Shown here one piece after another: positions 10,336 to 19,351 of a stretch of DNA of 64,000 nucleotides. Origin of the DNA: Variovorax sp. TBS-050B (GTDB taxonomy: Bacteria; Pseudomonadota; Gammaproteobacteria; Burkholderiales; Burkholderiaceae_C). The translations under genes and the position numbers were made by a program. Below the pieces are notes generated by a model. It was not told the origin of the DNA. It saw nothing but the letters and a program-made list of their open reading frames with translations, and searched no databases. The DNA lies in contig NZ_JARXYR010000002.1 in assembly GCF_029893635.1 (NCBI RefSeq), positions 3,261,001 through 3,325,000 of the forward strand. The letters run 5' to 3'. Position 1 is the stretch's first letter. The number at the start of each line of letters is the position of its first letter.

Positions 10336-10794
10336 ATGAAGGTTCTCGATCTCCGCTGCGCGCACGGCCATGGCTTCGAAGGCTGGTTCGCGTCCACTGA
10401 AGCATTCGAATCCCAACTCGCCGCCGGCCTGGTCGAATGCCCGATCTGCGCCGACACGCGCATCGTCAAGCTGCTGAGCGCGCCGCGCCTCAATCTCCTC
10501 GGCAACGCGAAAGCGCCCGAGGCCGCGGCGCCCGCACCGGCAAAGGCTGCCGTCCCTTCGACCGAGCAGTCGCCCGAGGCGCGCTGGATGCGCGCCGTGC
10601 GCGAGGTGCTCGCCAAGACCGAGGACGTCGGCGACCGCTTTGCCGACGAGGCGCGCAGGATGCACTACGGCGAAGCCGAGGAACGCGGCATCCGCGGCCA
10701 CGCCACGCCCGAACAGACCGTCGCGCTGCTCGAGGAAGGCATTCCCGTGATGCCGCTGCCGATCCCCGCCGCGCTCAAGGAAACCCTGCAGTAA
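10336..10794 (+). CDS. DUF1178 family protein
   Basis: 152-residue protein matching the DUF1178 family (start MKVLDLRCAHGHGFEGWF). Cysteines at 8, 36 and 39 with CPIC spacing suggest a small zinc ribbon. The middle (about residues 60-85) is an Ala/Pro-rich linker, and the C-terminal half (RWMRAVREVLAKTEDVGDRFADEARRMHYGEAEERGIRGHAT) is the conserved helical block. Function is not known. It sits seven bases after the nudix gene and is followed by a strong terminator. Confidence 0.88.
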   Translation: MKVLDLRCAHGHGFEGWFASTEAFESQLAAGLVECPICADTRIVKLLSAPRLNLLGNAKAPEAAAPAPAKAAVPSTEQSPEARWMRAVREVLAKTEDVGDRFADEARRMHYGEAEERGIRGHATPEQTVALLEEGIPVMPLPIPAALKETLQ

Positions 10795-10819
10795 TAACCG
10801 CACCGCAAGCCGCAAAAAA

Positions 10820-10849
10820 GAAAAGGAGAGCCAACCAGCTCTCCTTTTC
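10820..10849. terminator. Bidirectional rho-independent terminator
   Basis: Perfect 12-bp stem GAAAAGGAGAGC / GCTCTCCTTTTC with a six-base loop, flanked by A-rich sequence on the left and TTTTC on the right. It lies between the plus-strand DUF1178 gene and the minus-strand ABC exporter, whose stops face each other, so it can serve both. Confidence 0.88.
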
Positions 10850-10854
10850 TGCTT

Positions 10855-10903
10855 CTTGCACCCCTTTCGCGCCCTTCGCGAAACCTTTGCGTCCTCTGCG
10901 TCC
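10855..10903 (-). repeat. CGCAGAGG-type repeat, copy 1
   Basis: On the minus strand this reads ACGCAGAGGACGCAAAGG and then TTTCGCGAAGGGCGCGAAA. It matches the left arm of the palindrome at 41544-41672 in 30 of 37 positions, and every difference is an A/G transition. It lies between the terminator and the 3' end of the ABC exporter gene. This type of purine-rich, roughly 9-10-base periodic repeat is dispersed in many bacterial genomes. Confidence 0.7.
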
Positions 10904-10920
10904 GGTACCCGCTCCCGACC

Positions 10921-12705
10921 TCAGCTCGTGAACTGCAGCGCCGCCAGCCTCGCATAGACCCCGCCCTGCGCCACCAGCGTCGCATGGGTGCCCTGTTCGA
11001 CGATGCCGCCATGGTCGAGCACCACGATGCGTTCCGCGCGCTGTACCGTCGCGAGGCGGTGCGCAATCACCAGCGTCGTGCGGCCTTCCATGGCCGATTC
11101 GAGTGCGGCCTGCACCATCCGCTCGCTCTCCGCGTCGAGCGCGCTCGTGGCCTCGTCGAGCAGCAGCAGCGGCGGGTTCTTGAGGATGGCGCGCGCGATT
11201 GCGATGCGCTGGCGCTGGCCGCCCGACAGGCGCACGCCGCGCTCGCCGAGGAAGGTGTCGTAGCCCTCGGGCAGCGCCTGCAGGAAGTCGTGCGCGAAGG
11301 CCGCGCGCGCCGCGGCATGCACCTCGTCCGCGCTGGCATCTGGCCGGCCGTAGCGGATGTTCTCGAAGGCGCTGGCGGAGAAGATCACCGCGTCCTGCGG
11401 CACCAGGCCGATGCGGGTGCGCAGGTCGGCCAGCGCGAGCGAAGAGAGCGGGGCGCCGTCGAGCAGCAGCCGGCCCGACTGCGGATCGTAGTAGCGCAGC
11501 AGCAGCTGGAACACCGTGCTCTTGCCCGCGCCGCTCGAACCCACCAGCGCCACCGTCTCGCCCGGCGTCACGTCGAGGCTGAAGTCCCTGAGCGCCGGCG
11601 TGCCGGGCCGCGACGGATAGTGGAAGTTCACCGCCTCGAAGCGGATCGCGCTGCCCGCCGCCGCCGTCGGCGTGGTGGCGGGATGCGGCGGCGAGACGAT
11701 CGCTGCCGGCGCATGCAGCAGCTCCATCAGCCGCTCGGTGGCGCCCGCCGCGCGCAGCAGGTCGCCGTAGACCTCGCCGAGCACCGCCGTCGCGGCCGCG
11801 AGGATGGCCACGTACACCACGGTCTGCCCGAGATGGCCGGCCGTGATGTCGCCGCGCAGCACCGCCTGCGTGCCCTGGTACAGGCCCCAGAGCAGCGCCG
11901 CCGAAGTGGCGATGATGATGAAGGCCACGAGCACCGATCGCGCACGGGTGCGCCGCACGGCCGTGCGGAAGGCGTTCTCGGTCGAGCCGTGGAAGCGCGC
12001 CGCCTCGCGCGCCTCGGCCGTGTAGCTCTGCACCACCGGAATCGCGTTCAGCACCTCGGCCGCGATCGCGCTCGCGTCGGCCACCCGGTCCTGGCTCGCG
12101 CGCGAGAGCTTGCGCACGCGCCGTCCGAACCACATGCTCGGCAGCACCACCAGCACCAGGATGCCCATCACCTGGACCATCACGTAGGGATTGGTCCAGA
12201 TCAGCACCGCGAGCGCACCCACGCCCATCACCGCGTTGCGCAGCCCCATGCTGAGCGAGGAGCCCACCACCGTCTGCACCAGCGTGGTGTCGGCCGTCAG
12301 GCGCGACAGCACTTCGCCGGTCTGGGTGGTCTCGAAGAAGACCGGGCTCTGCCGCAGCACGCGTTCGTAGACCGCGTTGCGCAGATCCGCGGTGACGCGC
12401 TCGCCGAGCCAGCTGACGGTGTAGAAGCGCGCCGCCGAAAAGATGCCGAGCGCCACCGCCACCGCGAACAGAGCGCCGAAGTGCTCGCGCAGCGCCATGG
12501 TCTGCGCGCCCTTGTCGGCGCTGATCAGTCCGCCGTCGATCAGGCTGCGCAGCGCCATCGGGAACACCAGCGTGGTGACCGCCGCCATCACGAGAAAGAT
12601 GCCCGCCAGCACGATCTGCACGCGATAAGGGCGAAGAAAAGGGCCCAGGCCCGACAACGATCGGGGTGAGCCCTTGGCCGGCGAGGACAGGGGAGAGGAA
12701 GCCAT
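10921..12705 (-). CDS. ABC exporter, fused membrane and ATPase domains
   Basis: 594-residue half-transporter of the MsbA/BmrA type. An N-terminal six-helix membrane domain (about residues 25-320) is followed by a nucleotide-binding domain with Walker A GSSGAGKST (about 390-398), signature LSGGQRQRIAIARAIL and Walker B LLLLDEATSALD, ending with the switch histidine in VIAHRL. It would act as a homodimer exporting lipid or hydrophobic drug. Substrate cannot be told from sequence. It is divergent from the marR-emr operon, with 80 bases between the starts. Confidence 0.92.
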   Translation of the reverse strand: MASSPLSSPAKGSPRSLSGLGPFLRPYRVQIVLAGIFLVMAAVTTLVFPMALRSLIDGGLISADKGAQTMALREHFGALFAVAVALGIFSAARFYTVSWLGERVTADLRNAVYERVLRQSPVFFETTQTGEVLSRLTADTTLVQTVVGSSLSMGLRNAVMGVGALAVLIWTNPYVMVQVMGILVLVVLPSMWFGRRVRKLSRASQDRVADASAIAAEVLNAIPVVQSYTAEAREAARFHGSTENAFRTAVRRTRARSVLVAFIIIATSAALLWGLYQGTQAVLRGDITAGHLGQTVVYVAILAAATAVLGEVYGDLLRAAGATERLMELLHAPAAIVSPPHPATTPTAAAGSAIRFEAVNFHYPSRPGTPALRDFSLDVTPGETVALVGSSGAGKSTVFQLLLRYYDPQSGRLLLDGAPLSSLALADLRTRIGLVPQDAVIFSASAFENIRYGRPDASADEVHAAARAAFAHDFLQALPEGYDTFLGERGVRLSGGQRQRIAIARAILKNPPLLLLDEATSALDAESERMVQAALESAMEGRTTLVIAHRLATVQRAERIVVLDHGGIVEQGTHATLVAQGGVYARLAALQFTS

Positions 12706-12749
12706 GGCGGCGATTCTAACGACCGACCCTTGCCCCTACAAAAGCAGCC

Positions 12750-12778
12750 TTGACAATAATTGCCTCGGCAGCTAATAT
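12750..12778 (+). promoter_or_regulatory. sigma70-type promoter of marR with overlapping palindrome
   Basis: TTGACA (12750-12755), a 17-base spacer, and TAATAT (12773-12778) form a good promoter. The spacer contains TGCC-TC-GGCA (12761-12770), a dyad centred between the boxes that would suit autorepression by the MarR protein. Predicted transcription would start within a base or two of the marR ATG at 12786, suggesting a leaderless mRNA. Confidence 0.7.
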
Positions 12779-12785
12779 TCGGGCC

Positions 12786-13316
12786 ATGAGCGATACAGAC
12801 ACTCCGCAGAGCGAAGCTTCCCGGCCGGCCGACCGCCCGCGGGTCGACTTCTATCGCCCCGAGACCTACAAGGCCGAGGAGAGCGTCGGCTATCTGATGC
12901 GCCGCATCGTGAGCGCCGTCGCGCAGTCGGTCGAGACCCGGCTGTGCGAACCCGGCGGCCCGACCTATCCGCAGTGGCTGCCGCTCTACAAGCTGCACGT
13001 CGGCGCCGCCACCACGGTGGCCGAGCTGGCGCGCGCCTGCGAGCTCGACACCGGCGCCATGACGCGCCTGCTCGACCGCCTCGAGGTCAAGGGCCTGTGC
13101 CGCCGCGTGCGCTCGCTCGAAGACCGCCGCGTGGTCAACATCGAGCTCACCGACGAAGGCCGCGCCGCCGCCAAGGAAGTGCCGCACGTGCTGTGCCGGG
13201 TGCAGAACGAGCTCTTGTCCGACTTCAACCCGCAGGAGTGGGAACAGCTCAAGGGCTACCTGCGCCGCATCCTCGACAACGCACAGGCCCTCGCGGCCCG
13301 TGGAGACAAAGAATGA
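12786..13316 (+). CDS. MarR family transcriptional regulator of the efflux operon
   Basis: 176-residue winged-helix regulator. The MarR core spans about residues 35-165 and includes TTVAELARACELDTGAMTRLLDRLEVKGLCRRVRSLEDRRVVNIELTDEG, which holds the recognition helix and wing with the conserved D-R-R. The ATG at 12786 directly follows the predicted promoter. It overlaps the start of the outer-membrane factor gene by four bases and is followed by emrA and emrB. By analogy with EmrR it probably represses the operon until a hydrophobic compound binds; this is inference from context. Confidence 0.92.
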   Translation: MSDTDTPQSEASRPADRPRVDFYRPETYKAEESVGYLMRRIVSAVAQSVETRLCEPGGPTYPQWLPLYKLHVGAATTVAELARACELDTGAMTRLLDRLEVKGLCRRVRSLEDRRVVNIELTDEGRAAAKEVPHVLCRVQNELLSDFNPQEWEQLKGYLRRILDNAQALAARGDKE

Positions 13317-14798
13317 CCGATTCCCTCGCTGCGCGCGCCATGCGCCGTGCTCCCGTCGTTGCTGCCGCGCTCCTCATGGTGGCGCTGGCCGGCTGTGCCG
13401 ACATGACCGGCATCGGCGCCCACGCGAAGATGCGCGACGCCACCTCGCTCGGCATCGCGGCCGACACCCGTGCCGCGGCCGTCTCGAGCGTGGACAGCCA
13501 GTGGTGGCACGCCTTCGGCGACGCGCAGCTCGACGGCCTGATCGACCAGGCCCTGGCCGGCAATCCCAACCTGCAGGTGGCGCAGGCCCGGCTCGCACGC
13601 GCGCAGGCCACGGCCGACATCGCCGGCGCCGCACTGAAGCCCAAGGTCAGCGGCGAGCTCGACCTCAACCGGCAGAAGTTCAACACCAACTACATCTATC
13701 CCGCGCCGCTCGGCGGCTCGACGCAGAACATCGGCCTGCTGCAGCTCGGCGCGAGCTGGGAACTCGACTTCTTCGGCAAGAACCGCACCGCGCTCGACGC
13801 CGCGATCGGCAGCGCCAATGCCGCGGCCGCCGATGCCGACGCCGCGCGCGTGCTGCTCGCGAGCAACGTGGCGCGCAGCTACTTGCAGTGGGCGCGCCTC
13901 AACGAGCAGCTCGGCGTGGCGCAGCGCACGCTGGCCCAGCGCGACGAAACCCTCCAGCTCGTGCGCGACCGCGTCTCGGCCGGTCTCGACACGCGCCTCG
14001 AACTGCGCCAGAGCGAAGGCGGGCTGCCCGAGGCGCGCCAGCAGATCGAGGCGCTCAACGAGCAGATCGCGCTGCAGCAGCATGCGCTCGACGCGCTCGT
14101 GGGTCAGCCCAACGCGAGCGCGGCGCTGAAGCCGCCGATGCTCTCGGCCGTCAAGCCGATCGCGCTGCAGCCCGAGATACCGGCCGACCTGCTCGGCCGC
14201 CGCGCCGACATCGCCGCCGCACGCTGGCGCGTCGAGGCCGCGACGAGCGACGTGGCCAATGCCAAGACCCAGTTCTATCCCAACGTGAACCTCACGGCCT
14301 TCGTCGGCTTCCAGAGCCTGGGTTTCGGCAAGCTGCTCAAGTCGGGCAGCGAGCAGTGGGGCGTGGGCCCTGCGATCCACCTGCCGATCTTCGAGGGTGG
14401 CCGGCTGCGCGCGAACCTGCGCGGCAAGTCGGCCGACCTCGATGCCGCCATCGAGAGCTACAACGCCACTGTGATCGACGCGGTGCGCGACGCGGCCCGA
14501 CCAGGTCTCGAGCGCACAGTCGATCGCACGCCAGCAGGCCGAGCAGCGCGCCGCCCAGACCGCGGCCGAGGGCGCCTACGAGATCGCGGTGCAGCGCTAC
14601 CGCGCGGGTCTGGGCAACTACCTCAACGTGCTGACGGCCGAGACCGCCGTGCTCGCGCAGCGCCGGCTCGCCGTCGACCTGGCCGCGCGCGCCCTCGACA
14701 CCCAGGTGGGCCTGGCGCGCGCACTCGGCGGCGGCTGGCAGGCGCCGTCCGCGGCCACGGCTGCCGCGCCGTCTTCGGCCGGTGGCGCATTGAACTGA
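13313..14798 (+). pseudogene. NodT-family outer membrane factor, frameshifted
   Basis: Outer-membrane channel lipoprotein of the TolC/NodT type that would pair with EmrA and EmrB. The signal peptide ends in a lipobox (LMVALAGC, about residues 18-25), and two OEP repeats follow. The reading frame breaks at a CCC run at 14496-14498: removing one C restores DQVSSAQSIARQQAEQRAAQ and continues to the stop at 14798. As read, the first frame runs on to 14842 with unrelated sequence, losing the last 100 or so family residues. It may be a real mutation or a sequencing error. Confidence 0.85.
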
Positions 14799-14838
14799 GC
14801 CGGCCGGCTTCCTCTTCGTCTTCGGAAAGAACTTCATC

Positions 14839-16158
14839 ATGAGCGACAACAACACTCCGACGCCCGCTGCAGCCGCAGCCTCTCCCGCACCCGCACCCGC
14901 AGCACCCGCCGGCAACGGCAAGCGGCGGCGCGCGCTGACCGCGCTCGCCGCGCTGGTGATCGTCGCCGGCGGCGGCTGGGGCCTCTACGAATGGCTGGTC
15001 GCCAGCCACTACGAGGACACCGACAACGCCTACGTGCAGGGCAACGTGATCCAGATCACGCCGCAGATCGGCGGCACGGTCATGGCCATCAACGCCGACG
15101 ACACCGACTTCGTGAAGGCCGGCCAGCCGCTGGTGCAGCTCGACCCCGCCGATGCGAAGGTCGCGCTCGAGCAGGCCGAGGCCGCGCTCGCGCAGGCGGT
15201 GCGCCAGGTGCGCACGCTCTACGCCAACAACGGCTCGCTGGCCGCCCAGGTGTCGCTGCGCCAGGCCGACATCGTCAAGGCCCAGAGCGACATCGCTAAG
15301 GCGCAGGACGACCTGCAGCGCCGCCGCGCGCTGTCGGGCAACGGCGCGGTCTCGAAGGAAGAACTCAACCACGCCGAGACGCAGCTCGCCAACGCGAAGA
15401 GCGCGCTGGCCGCGGCGCAGGCCGGCGTGGTCGCCGCGCGCGAGCAGCTCGCGAGCAACCAGTCGCTGACCGAGGGCACCACCGTGGCCGAGCATCCGAG
15501 CGTGCTGGCCGCCGCCGCGAAGGTGCGCGAGGCCTACCTCGCCACGCAGCGCGTCGCGATGCCGGCGCCGGTCGACGGCTACGTCGCCAAGCGCACGGTG
15601 CAGCTCGGCCAGCGCGTGGCCGCCGGCACGCCGATGATGTCGATCGTGCCGCTCCACCAGCTCTGGGTCGATGCCAACTTCAAGGAAGTGCAGCTGCGCA
15701 ACATCCGTATCGACCAGCCCGTGAAGCTCACGGCCGACGTCTACGGCAAGAAGGTCGAGTACACCGGCAAGGTGGCCGGCCTCGGCGTGGGCACCGGCGC
15801 CGCCTTCGCACTGCTGCCGGCGCAGAACGCCACCGGCAACTGGATCAAGGTGGTGCAGCGCGTGCCGGTGCGCATCGCGCTCGATCCCGAGCAGCTCAAG
15901 GCCAACCCGCTGCGCATCGGCCTGTCGATGGTGGCCGAGGTCGACATCACGCAGAAGAGCGGCAAGATGCTCGCCGACGCACCGCGCGCCACGCCGCTCT
16001 CGCAGACGCAGGTCTACAGCAAGCTCGACGACGGCGCCGATGCCGAAGTGAACCGCATCATCGCGGCCAACCTCGGGCGCGGTGCGGCGGTGGCCGCCAG
16101 GCCGGCCGGCGCGCAGCACTCGCAGCAGCAGCTCGCATCGCAATCGCAGCCCGGCTGA
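14839..16158 (+). CDS. emrA: EmrA-type membrane fusion protein
   Basis: 439-residue HlyD-family periplasmic adaptor. After a polar Pro/Ala-rich start there is one membrane anchor (about residues 33-54), then a split biotinyl-lipoyl-like domain, a long coiled-coil hairpin (about 110-225, rich in A, Q, K and E), and the beta-barrel region beginning at VDGYVAKRTVQLGQRV. It links EmrB to the outer-membrane factor. The last 40 or so residues are Gln/Ala/Ser-rich and probably disordered. It lies 40 bases after the NodT gene. Confidence 0.92.
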   Translation: MSDNNTPTPAAAAASPAPAPAAPAGNGKRRRALTALAALVIVAGGGWGLYEWLVASHYEDTDNAYVQGNVIQITPQIGGTVMAINADDTDFVKAGQPLVQLDPADAKVALEQAEAALAQAVRQVRTLYANNGSLAAQVSLRQADIVKAQSDIAKAQDDLQRRRALSGNGAVSKEELNHAETQLANAKSALAAAQAGVVAAREQLASNQSLTEGTTVAEHPSVLAAAAKVREAYLATQRVAMPAPVDGYVAKRTVQLGQRVAAGTPMMSIVPLHQLWVDANFKEVQLRNIRIDQPVKLTADVYGKKVEYTGKVAGLGVGTGAAFALLPAQNATGNWIKVVQRVPVRIALDPEQLKANPLRIGLSMVAEVDITQKSGKMLADAPRATPLSQTQVYSKLDDGADAEVNRIIAANLGRGAAVAARPAGAQHSQQQLASQSQPG

Positions 16159-16191
16159 TCGCCGCGGTTTCCGGTTCTAGAGGCAAAGCCC

Positions 16192-17754
16192 ATGGCCACT
16201 GCTGCTCCCGCCTACGTCGCGCATCCGCCGCTCGAGGGCGCCGCCCGCGTCTGGGGCACGATCGCGCTCTCGGCCGCCACCTTCATGAACGTGCTCGACT
16301 CGTCGATCGCGAACGTGTCGCTGCCGGCCATCTCCGGTGACCTGGGCGTGAGCACCACGCAAGGCACCTGGGTCATCACCAGCTTCGCGGTGGCCAATGC
16401 CATCGCGGTGCCGCTCACCGGCTTCATGACCCAGCGCTTCGGCCAGGTCCGCCTGTTCATGGCGAGCGTGATCCTGTTCATGGTCAGTTCGCTGCTGTGC
16501 GGCCTGGCGCCGAACATGACGATGCTGATCGCGTTCCGCGCGCTGCAAGGCTTCGTCGCCGGTCCCATGATCCCGCTGTCGCAGACGCTGCTGCTGTCGA
16601 GCTATCCGCGCGCCAAGGCCGGCCTCGCGATGGCCATGTGGTCGATGACCACGCTGGTCGCGCCGGTGATGGGGCCGCTGCTCGGCGGCTGGATCACCGA
16701 CAACATCTCGTGGCCGTGGATCTTCTACATCAACATCCCGGTCGGCATCGTCGCCGCGGTGATCACCTGGGCGCTCTACCGCAAGCGCGAGAGCGGCACG
16801 CACAAGGTGCCGATCGACGCCATCGGCCTCGCGCTGCTGGTGCTGTGGGTGGGTGCGCTGCAGCTCATGCTCGACAAGGGCAAGGAGCTCGACTGGTTCC
16901 ATTCGCCCGAGATCGTGGCGATGGCCGTGGTCTCCGCCGTGGGCTTCGCCTTCTTCCTGATCTGGGAGCTGACCGACAAGCATCCGGTGGTCGACCTCTC
17001 GCTCTTCAAGCGCCGCAACTTCTGGTCGGGCGCGGTGGCGACGGCGGTGGCCTACGGCCTGTTCTTCGGCAACGTGGTGCTGCTGCCGCTGTGGCTGCAG
17101 CAGTGGATGGGCTACACCGCCACGCAGGCCGGCATGATCATGGCGCCGGTGGGGCTGCTGGCGATCTTCTTCTCGCCGGTGGTGGGGCTCACGGTGGCGA
17201 AGATCGATCCGCGCCGCTATGCGGCCTTCTCGTTCCTGGTGTTCGCGCTGGTGCTGTGGATGCGCTCGAACTTCAACACGCAGGCCGACTTCGTGACGAT
17301 CATCATCCCGACGATCATCCAGGGCATCGCGATGGCGTTCTTCTTCATTCCGCTGGTGACCATCACGCTCTCGGGCCTCACGCCCGACCGCATCCCGGCC
17401 GCGTCGGGGCTGTCGAACTTCCTGCGCATCACCGCGGGTGCGATGGGCACCTCGATCACCACCACGCTGTGGGAGAACCGCGCCGCGCTGCACCACTCGC
17501 AGCTCGCGGAGTCGGTGAACCAGGGCAACGCCGCGGCGACGAGCGCGATGTCGGGCCTGGCGAGCAGCGGCCTGAGCAGCGAGCAGGTGCTGGGGCAGAT
17601 CAACCGGCTGGTGGACCAGCAGTCGTTCATGCTCGCGACGAACGACATCTTCTATGCATCGGCGCTGCTGTTCCTGCTGCTGATCCCGCTGGTGTGGCTC
17701 GCGAAGCCGCAGCGCGGCGGCGCCGGCGGCGACGCGGCCGCGGGGGCGCATTAA
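16192..17754 (+). CDS. emrB: EmrB-type MFS multidrug transporter (DHA2)
   Basis: 520-residue major facilitator with about 14 transmembrane helices, the DHA2 pattern. Early motifs include VLDSSIANVSLPAISGDLG (motif D1, about residues 35-53) and GFMTQRFGQVRLF (motif A, about 79-91); motif C is seen near VAPVMGPLLGGWI. It would drive proton-coupled export of hydrophobic compounds through EmrA. It is the last gene of the marR-emr operon, and repeat copy 2 begins two bases after its stop. Confidence 0.94.
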   Translation: MATAAPAYVAHPPLEGAARVWGTIALSAATFMNVLDSSIANVSLPAISGDLGVSTTQGTWVITSFAVANAIAVPLTGFMTQRFGQVRLFMASVILFMVSSLLCGLAPNMTMLIAFRALQGFVAGPMIPLSQTLLLSSYPRAKAGLAMAMWSMTTLVAPVMGPLLGGWITDNISWPWIFYINIPVGIVAAVITWALYRKRESGTHKVPIDAIGLALLVLWVGALQLMLDKGKELDWFHSPEIVAMAVVSAVGFAFFLIWELTDKHPVVDLSLFKRRNFWSGAVATAVAYGLFFGNVVLLPLWLQQWMGYTATQAGMIMAPVGLLAIFFSPVVGLTVAKIDPRRYAAFSFLVFALVLWMRSNFNTQADFVTIIIPTIIQGIAMAFFFIPLVTITLSGLTPDRIPAASGLSNFLRITAGAMGTSITTTLWENRAALHHSQLAESVNQGNAAATSAMSGLASSGLSSEQVLGQINRLVDQQSFMLATNDIFYASALLFLLLIPLVWLAKPQRGGAGGDAAAGAH

Positions 17755-17755
17755 G

Positions 17756-17875
17756 CCCACCCCCGTCCCTCGCGCACTGCGTGTCGCTCGACTCCCCCCT
17801 CGAGGGGGCAACACCAGCGGCCCGGCGGAGCCGGTTCCGCGGTGTTCGCGAAGGGACCTGGCTGCGCCGGTCCTT
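17756..17875 (+). repeat. Dispersed double-hairpin repeat, copy 2
   Basis: Most complete copy. It begins two bases after the emrB stop with the same CCCACCCCCGTCCCTCG block, has the CCCCCTCGAGGGGG palindrome, the main hairpin at 17810-17846 (AACACC/GGTGTT, GCGG/CCGC, CCGGC/GCCGG around GGA), and a distal hairpin at 17854-17873 pairing GGACC-t-GGC with GCC-GGTCC. It lies between convergent genes, so it can act as the 3' end of the emr transcript. Confidence 0.88.
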
Positions 17876-17900
17876 GCCGGTTGAGCGCTCTGTCGTCTTT

Positions 17901-19112
17901 CTAGGCGCCCAGGGCGCGCAGCACGTCGTGGCATGCGCCCATGGTGTGGTAGTCGGTCTTGCCGGCGGGGCTCTTCTCGTCGCTGATCTTGCGGTTGTCG
18001 GGCGTGAGGATGCGGTACCACGCGCCGTGCCGGTGGTCGACGAAATGCGCCCAGCTGTAGGTCCAGATGCGGTCGTACCAGTGCCAGTACGCGGCGTCGC
18101 CGGTGCGCACGGCCAGCAGCGCGGCGGCGGCGAAGCTCTCGGCCTGCACCCAGAAATACTTGTCGCCGTCGCACACCGCGCCGTCGGGGCCGAAGCCGTA
18201 GACCAGCCCGCCGTGGGCCGCGTCCCAGCCGCGCGCCATCGCGGTGTCGAAGAAATGCTTCGCGCGCGGCACGATCCATCCGGGCGCCTCGCGTCCCGCG
18301 TCAACTAGCGCGCGCTCCAGCTGCAGCAGCAGCTTGGCCCATTCGGTCAGGTGGCCGGTCTGGAAGCCCCAGGGCCTGAAGATGTTGCTCTTGTCGCCGC
18401 GGTTGTAGTCCCAGTCGATCGACCAGTCCTCGCGGTAGTGCTCCCAGACCAGGCCGTCGGCGAGCGCGGCCTGCCGTCCGGTGATCGATTCGGCGAGCGC
18501 GAGCGCGCGCTCGATGAAGCGCGTCTCGCGCGTGGCCTCGAAGGCGGCGAGCATCGCCTCGCAGGCATGCATGTTGGCGTTCTGGCCGCGGTAGGGCGCC
18601 ACGCGCCAGTCGGGTGAGGCTTCGTCCGCATAGAGCGCATGCTGCGGCTCCCAGAAGCGGCGCTCCATCAGCTGCCAGGTGTCGTCGAGGCCCGCGCGCG
18701 CCTCGTCCACGCCCGCCATCAGCGCATGCGCATGCGCGAGCAGCACGAAGGCGAGCCCGTAGCAGTGCTGCGTGCCGTCCTGCACCTGCGCGCGGCCGTC
18801 GTGCCAGTCGATCTGCCAGGCGTAGCCGCCCGCGGACTGCGCATGCGCCTGCCGCACGAAGGCCAGCGCGTGGCGCGCATGGTCGAGGTGCTTCGCGTCG
18901 CCGAAGCGCCGCGCGGCCATCGCATGGTTGAAGACGAAGCGCGTGCTGCTCACGAGGTGCCGCGTGCGCCGGTCGTACACCGTGCCGTCGTCCTTGAAGA
19001 AGTGGAAGAAGCCGCCCGAGGAATCGCGGCTCACGGGTTCGTAGAAGTCGAGCGTGTGGCGGATGTGGCCGGTCAGGAAGTCGGGCGAGCGGAAGTCGGG
19101 CATGGGCGGCAT
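17901..19112 (-). CDS. AGE family sugar epimerase/isomerase
   Basis: 403-residue (alpha/alpha)6-barrel protein of the N-acylglucosamine 2-epimerase family, which includes mannose isomerases. Family landmarks are the His/Glu segment NMHACEAMLAAFEATRE, GFQTGHLTEWAKLLLQLE, WVQAESFAAAALL and the final KTDYHTMGACHDVLRAL. No signal peptide, so cytoplasmic. The ATG at 19112 was chosen because upstream in-frame codons give Arg-rich non-family sequence; ATG at 19103 is an alternative. It is divergent from the liv operon, and substrate cannot be decided here. Confidence 0.87.
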   Translation of the reverse strand: MPPMPDFRSPDFLTGHIRHTLDFYEPVSRDSSGGFFHFFKDDGTVYDRRTRHLVSSTRFVFNHAMAARRFGDAKHLDHARHALAFVRQAHAQSAGGYAWQIDWHDGRAQVQDGTQHCYGLAFVLLAHAHALMAGVDEARAGLDDTWQLMERRFWEPQHALYADEASPDWRVAPYRGQNANMHACEAMLAAFEATRETRFIERALALAESITGRQAALADGLVWEHYREDWSIDWDYNRGDKSNIFRPWGFQTGHLTEWAKLLLQLERALVDAGREAPGWIVPRAKHFFDTAMARGWDAAHGGLVYGFGPDGAVCDGDKYFWVQAESFAAAALLAVRTGDAAYWHWYDRIWTYSWAHFVDHRHGAWYRILTPDNRKISDEKSPAGKTDYHTMGACHDVLRALGA

Positions 19113-19351
19113 ACGTTGAATGATCGGGTGTCTGCACAGGCGCGGCAGGGTCGCGGCGAAGCGCATTGTCATTGCAACGACAGTCGCTCCACAACGGCGG
19201 CCGGCCGCGTGCACGGTTGCACTGCAGCATAGGCATTTGCCCCAGTATGCAAGCGGGAGGCGCCCCCCAACAATCGGTCCGCGTCGAGGCTGTGAACCAA
19301 AGATGGACCTATGAACCGCTTTACCCTTTCGAATCCGGGCGACTCCGCGAG

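Noticed and set aside
13317..14842. NodT reading frame taken at face value as a complete protein ending at 14842.
   Set aside because: After about residue 395 the frame turns Arg/Pro-rich without family resemblance, while the other frame continues the family sequence to 14798.
19113..19351. Promoter or regulator site between the AGE epimerase and livG.
   Set aside because: A few TTG-type -35 candidates exist, but none has an acceptable -10 box at the right distance, and no convincing dyad was found.
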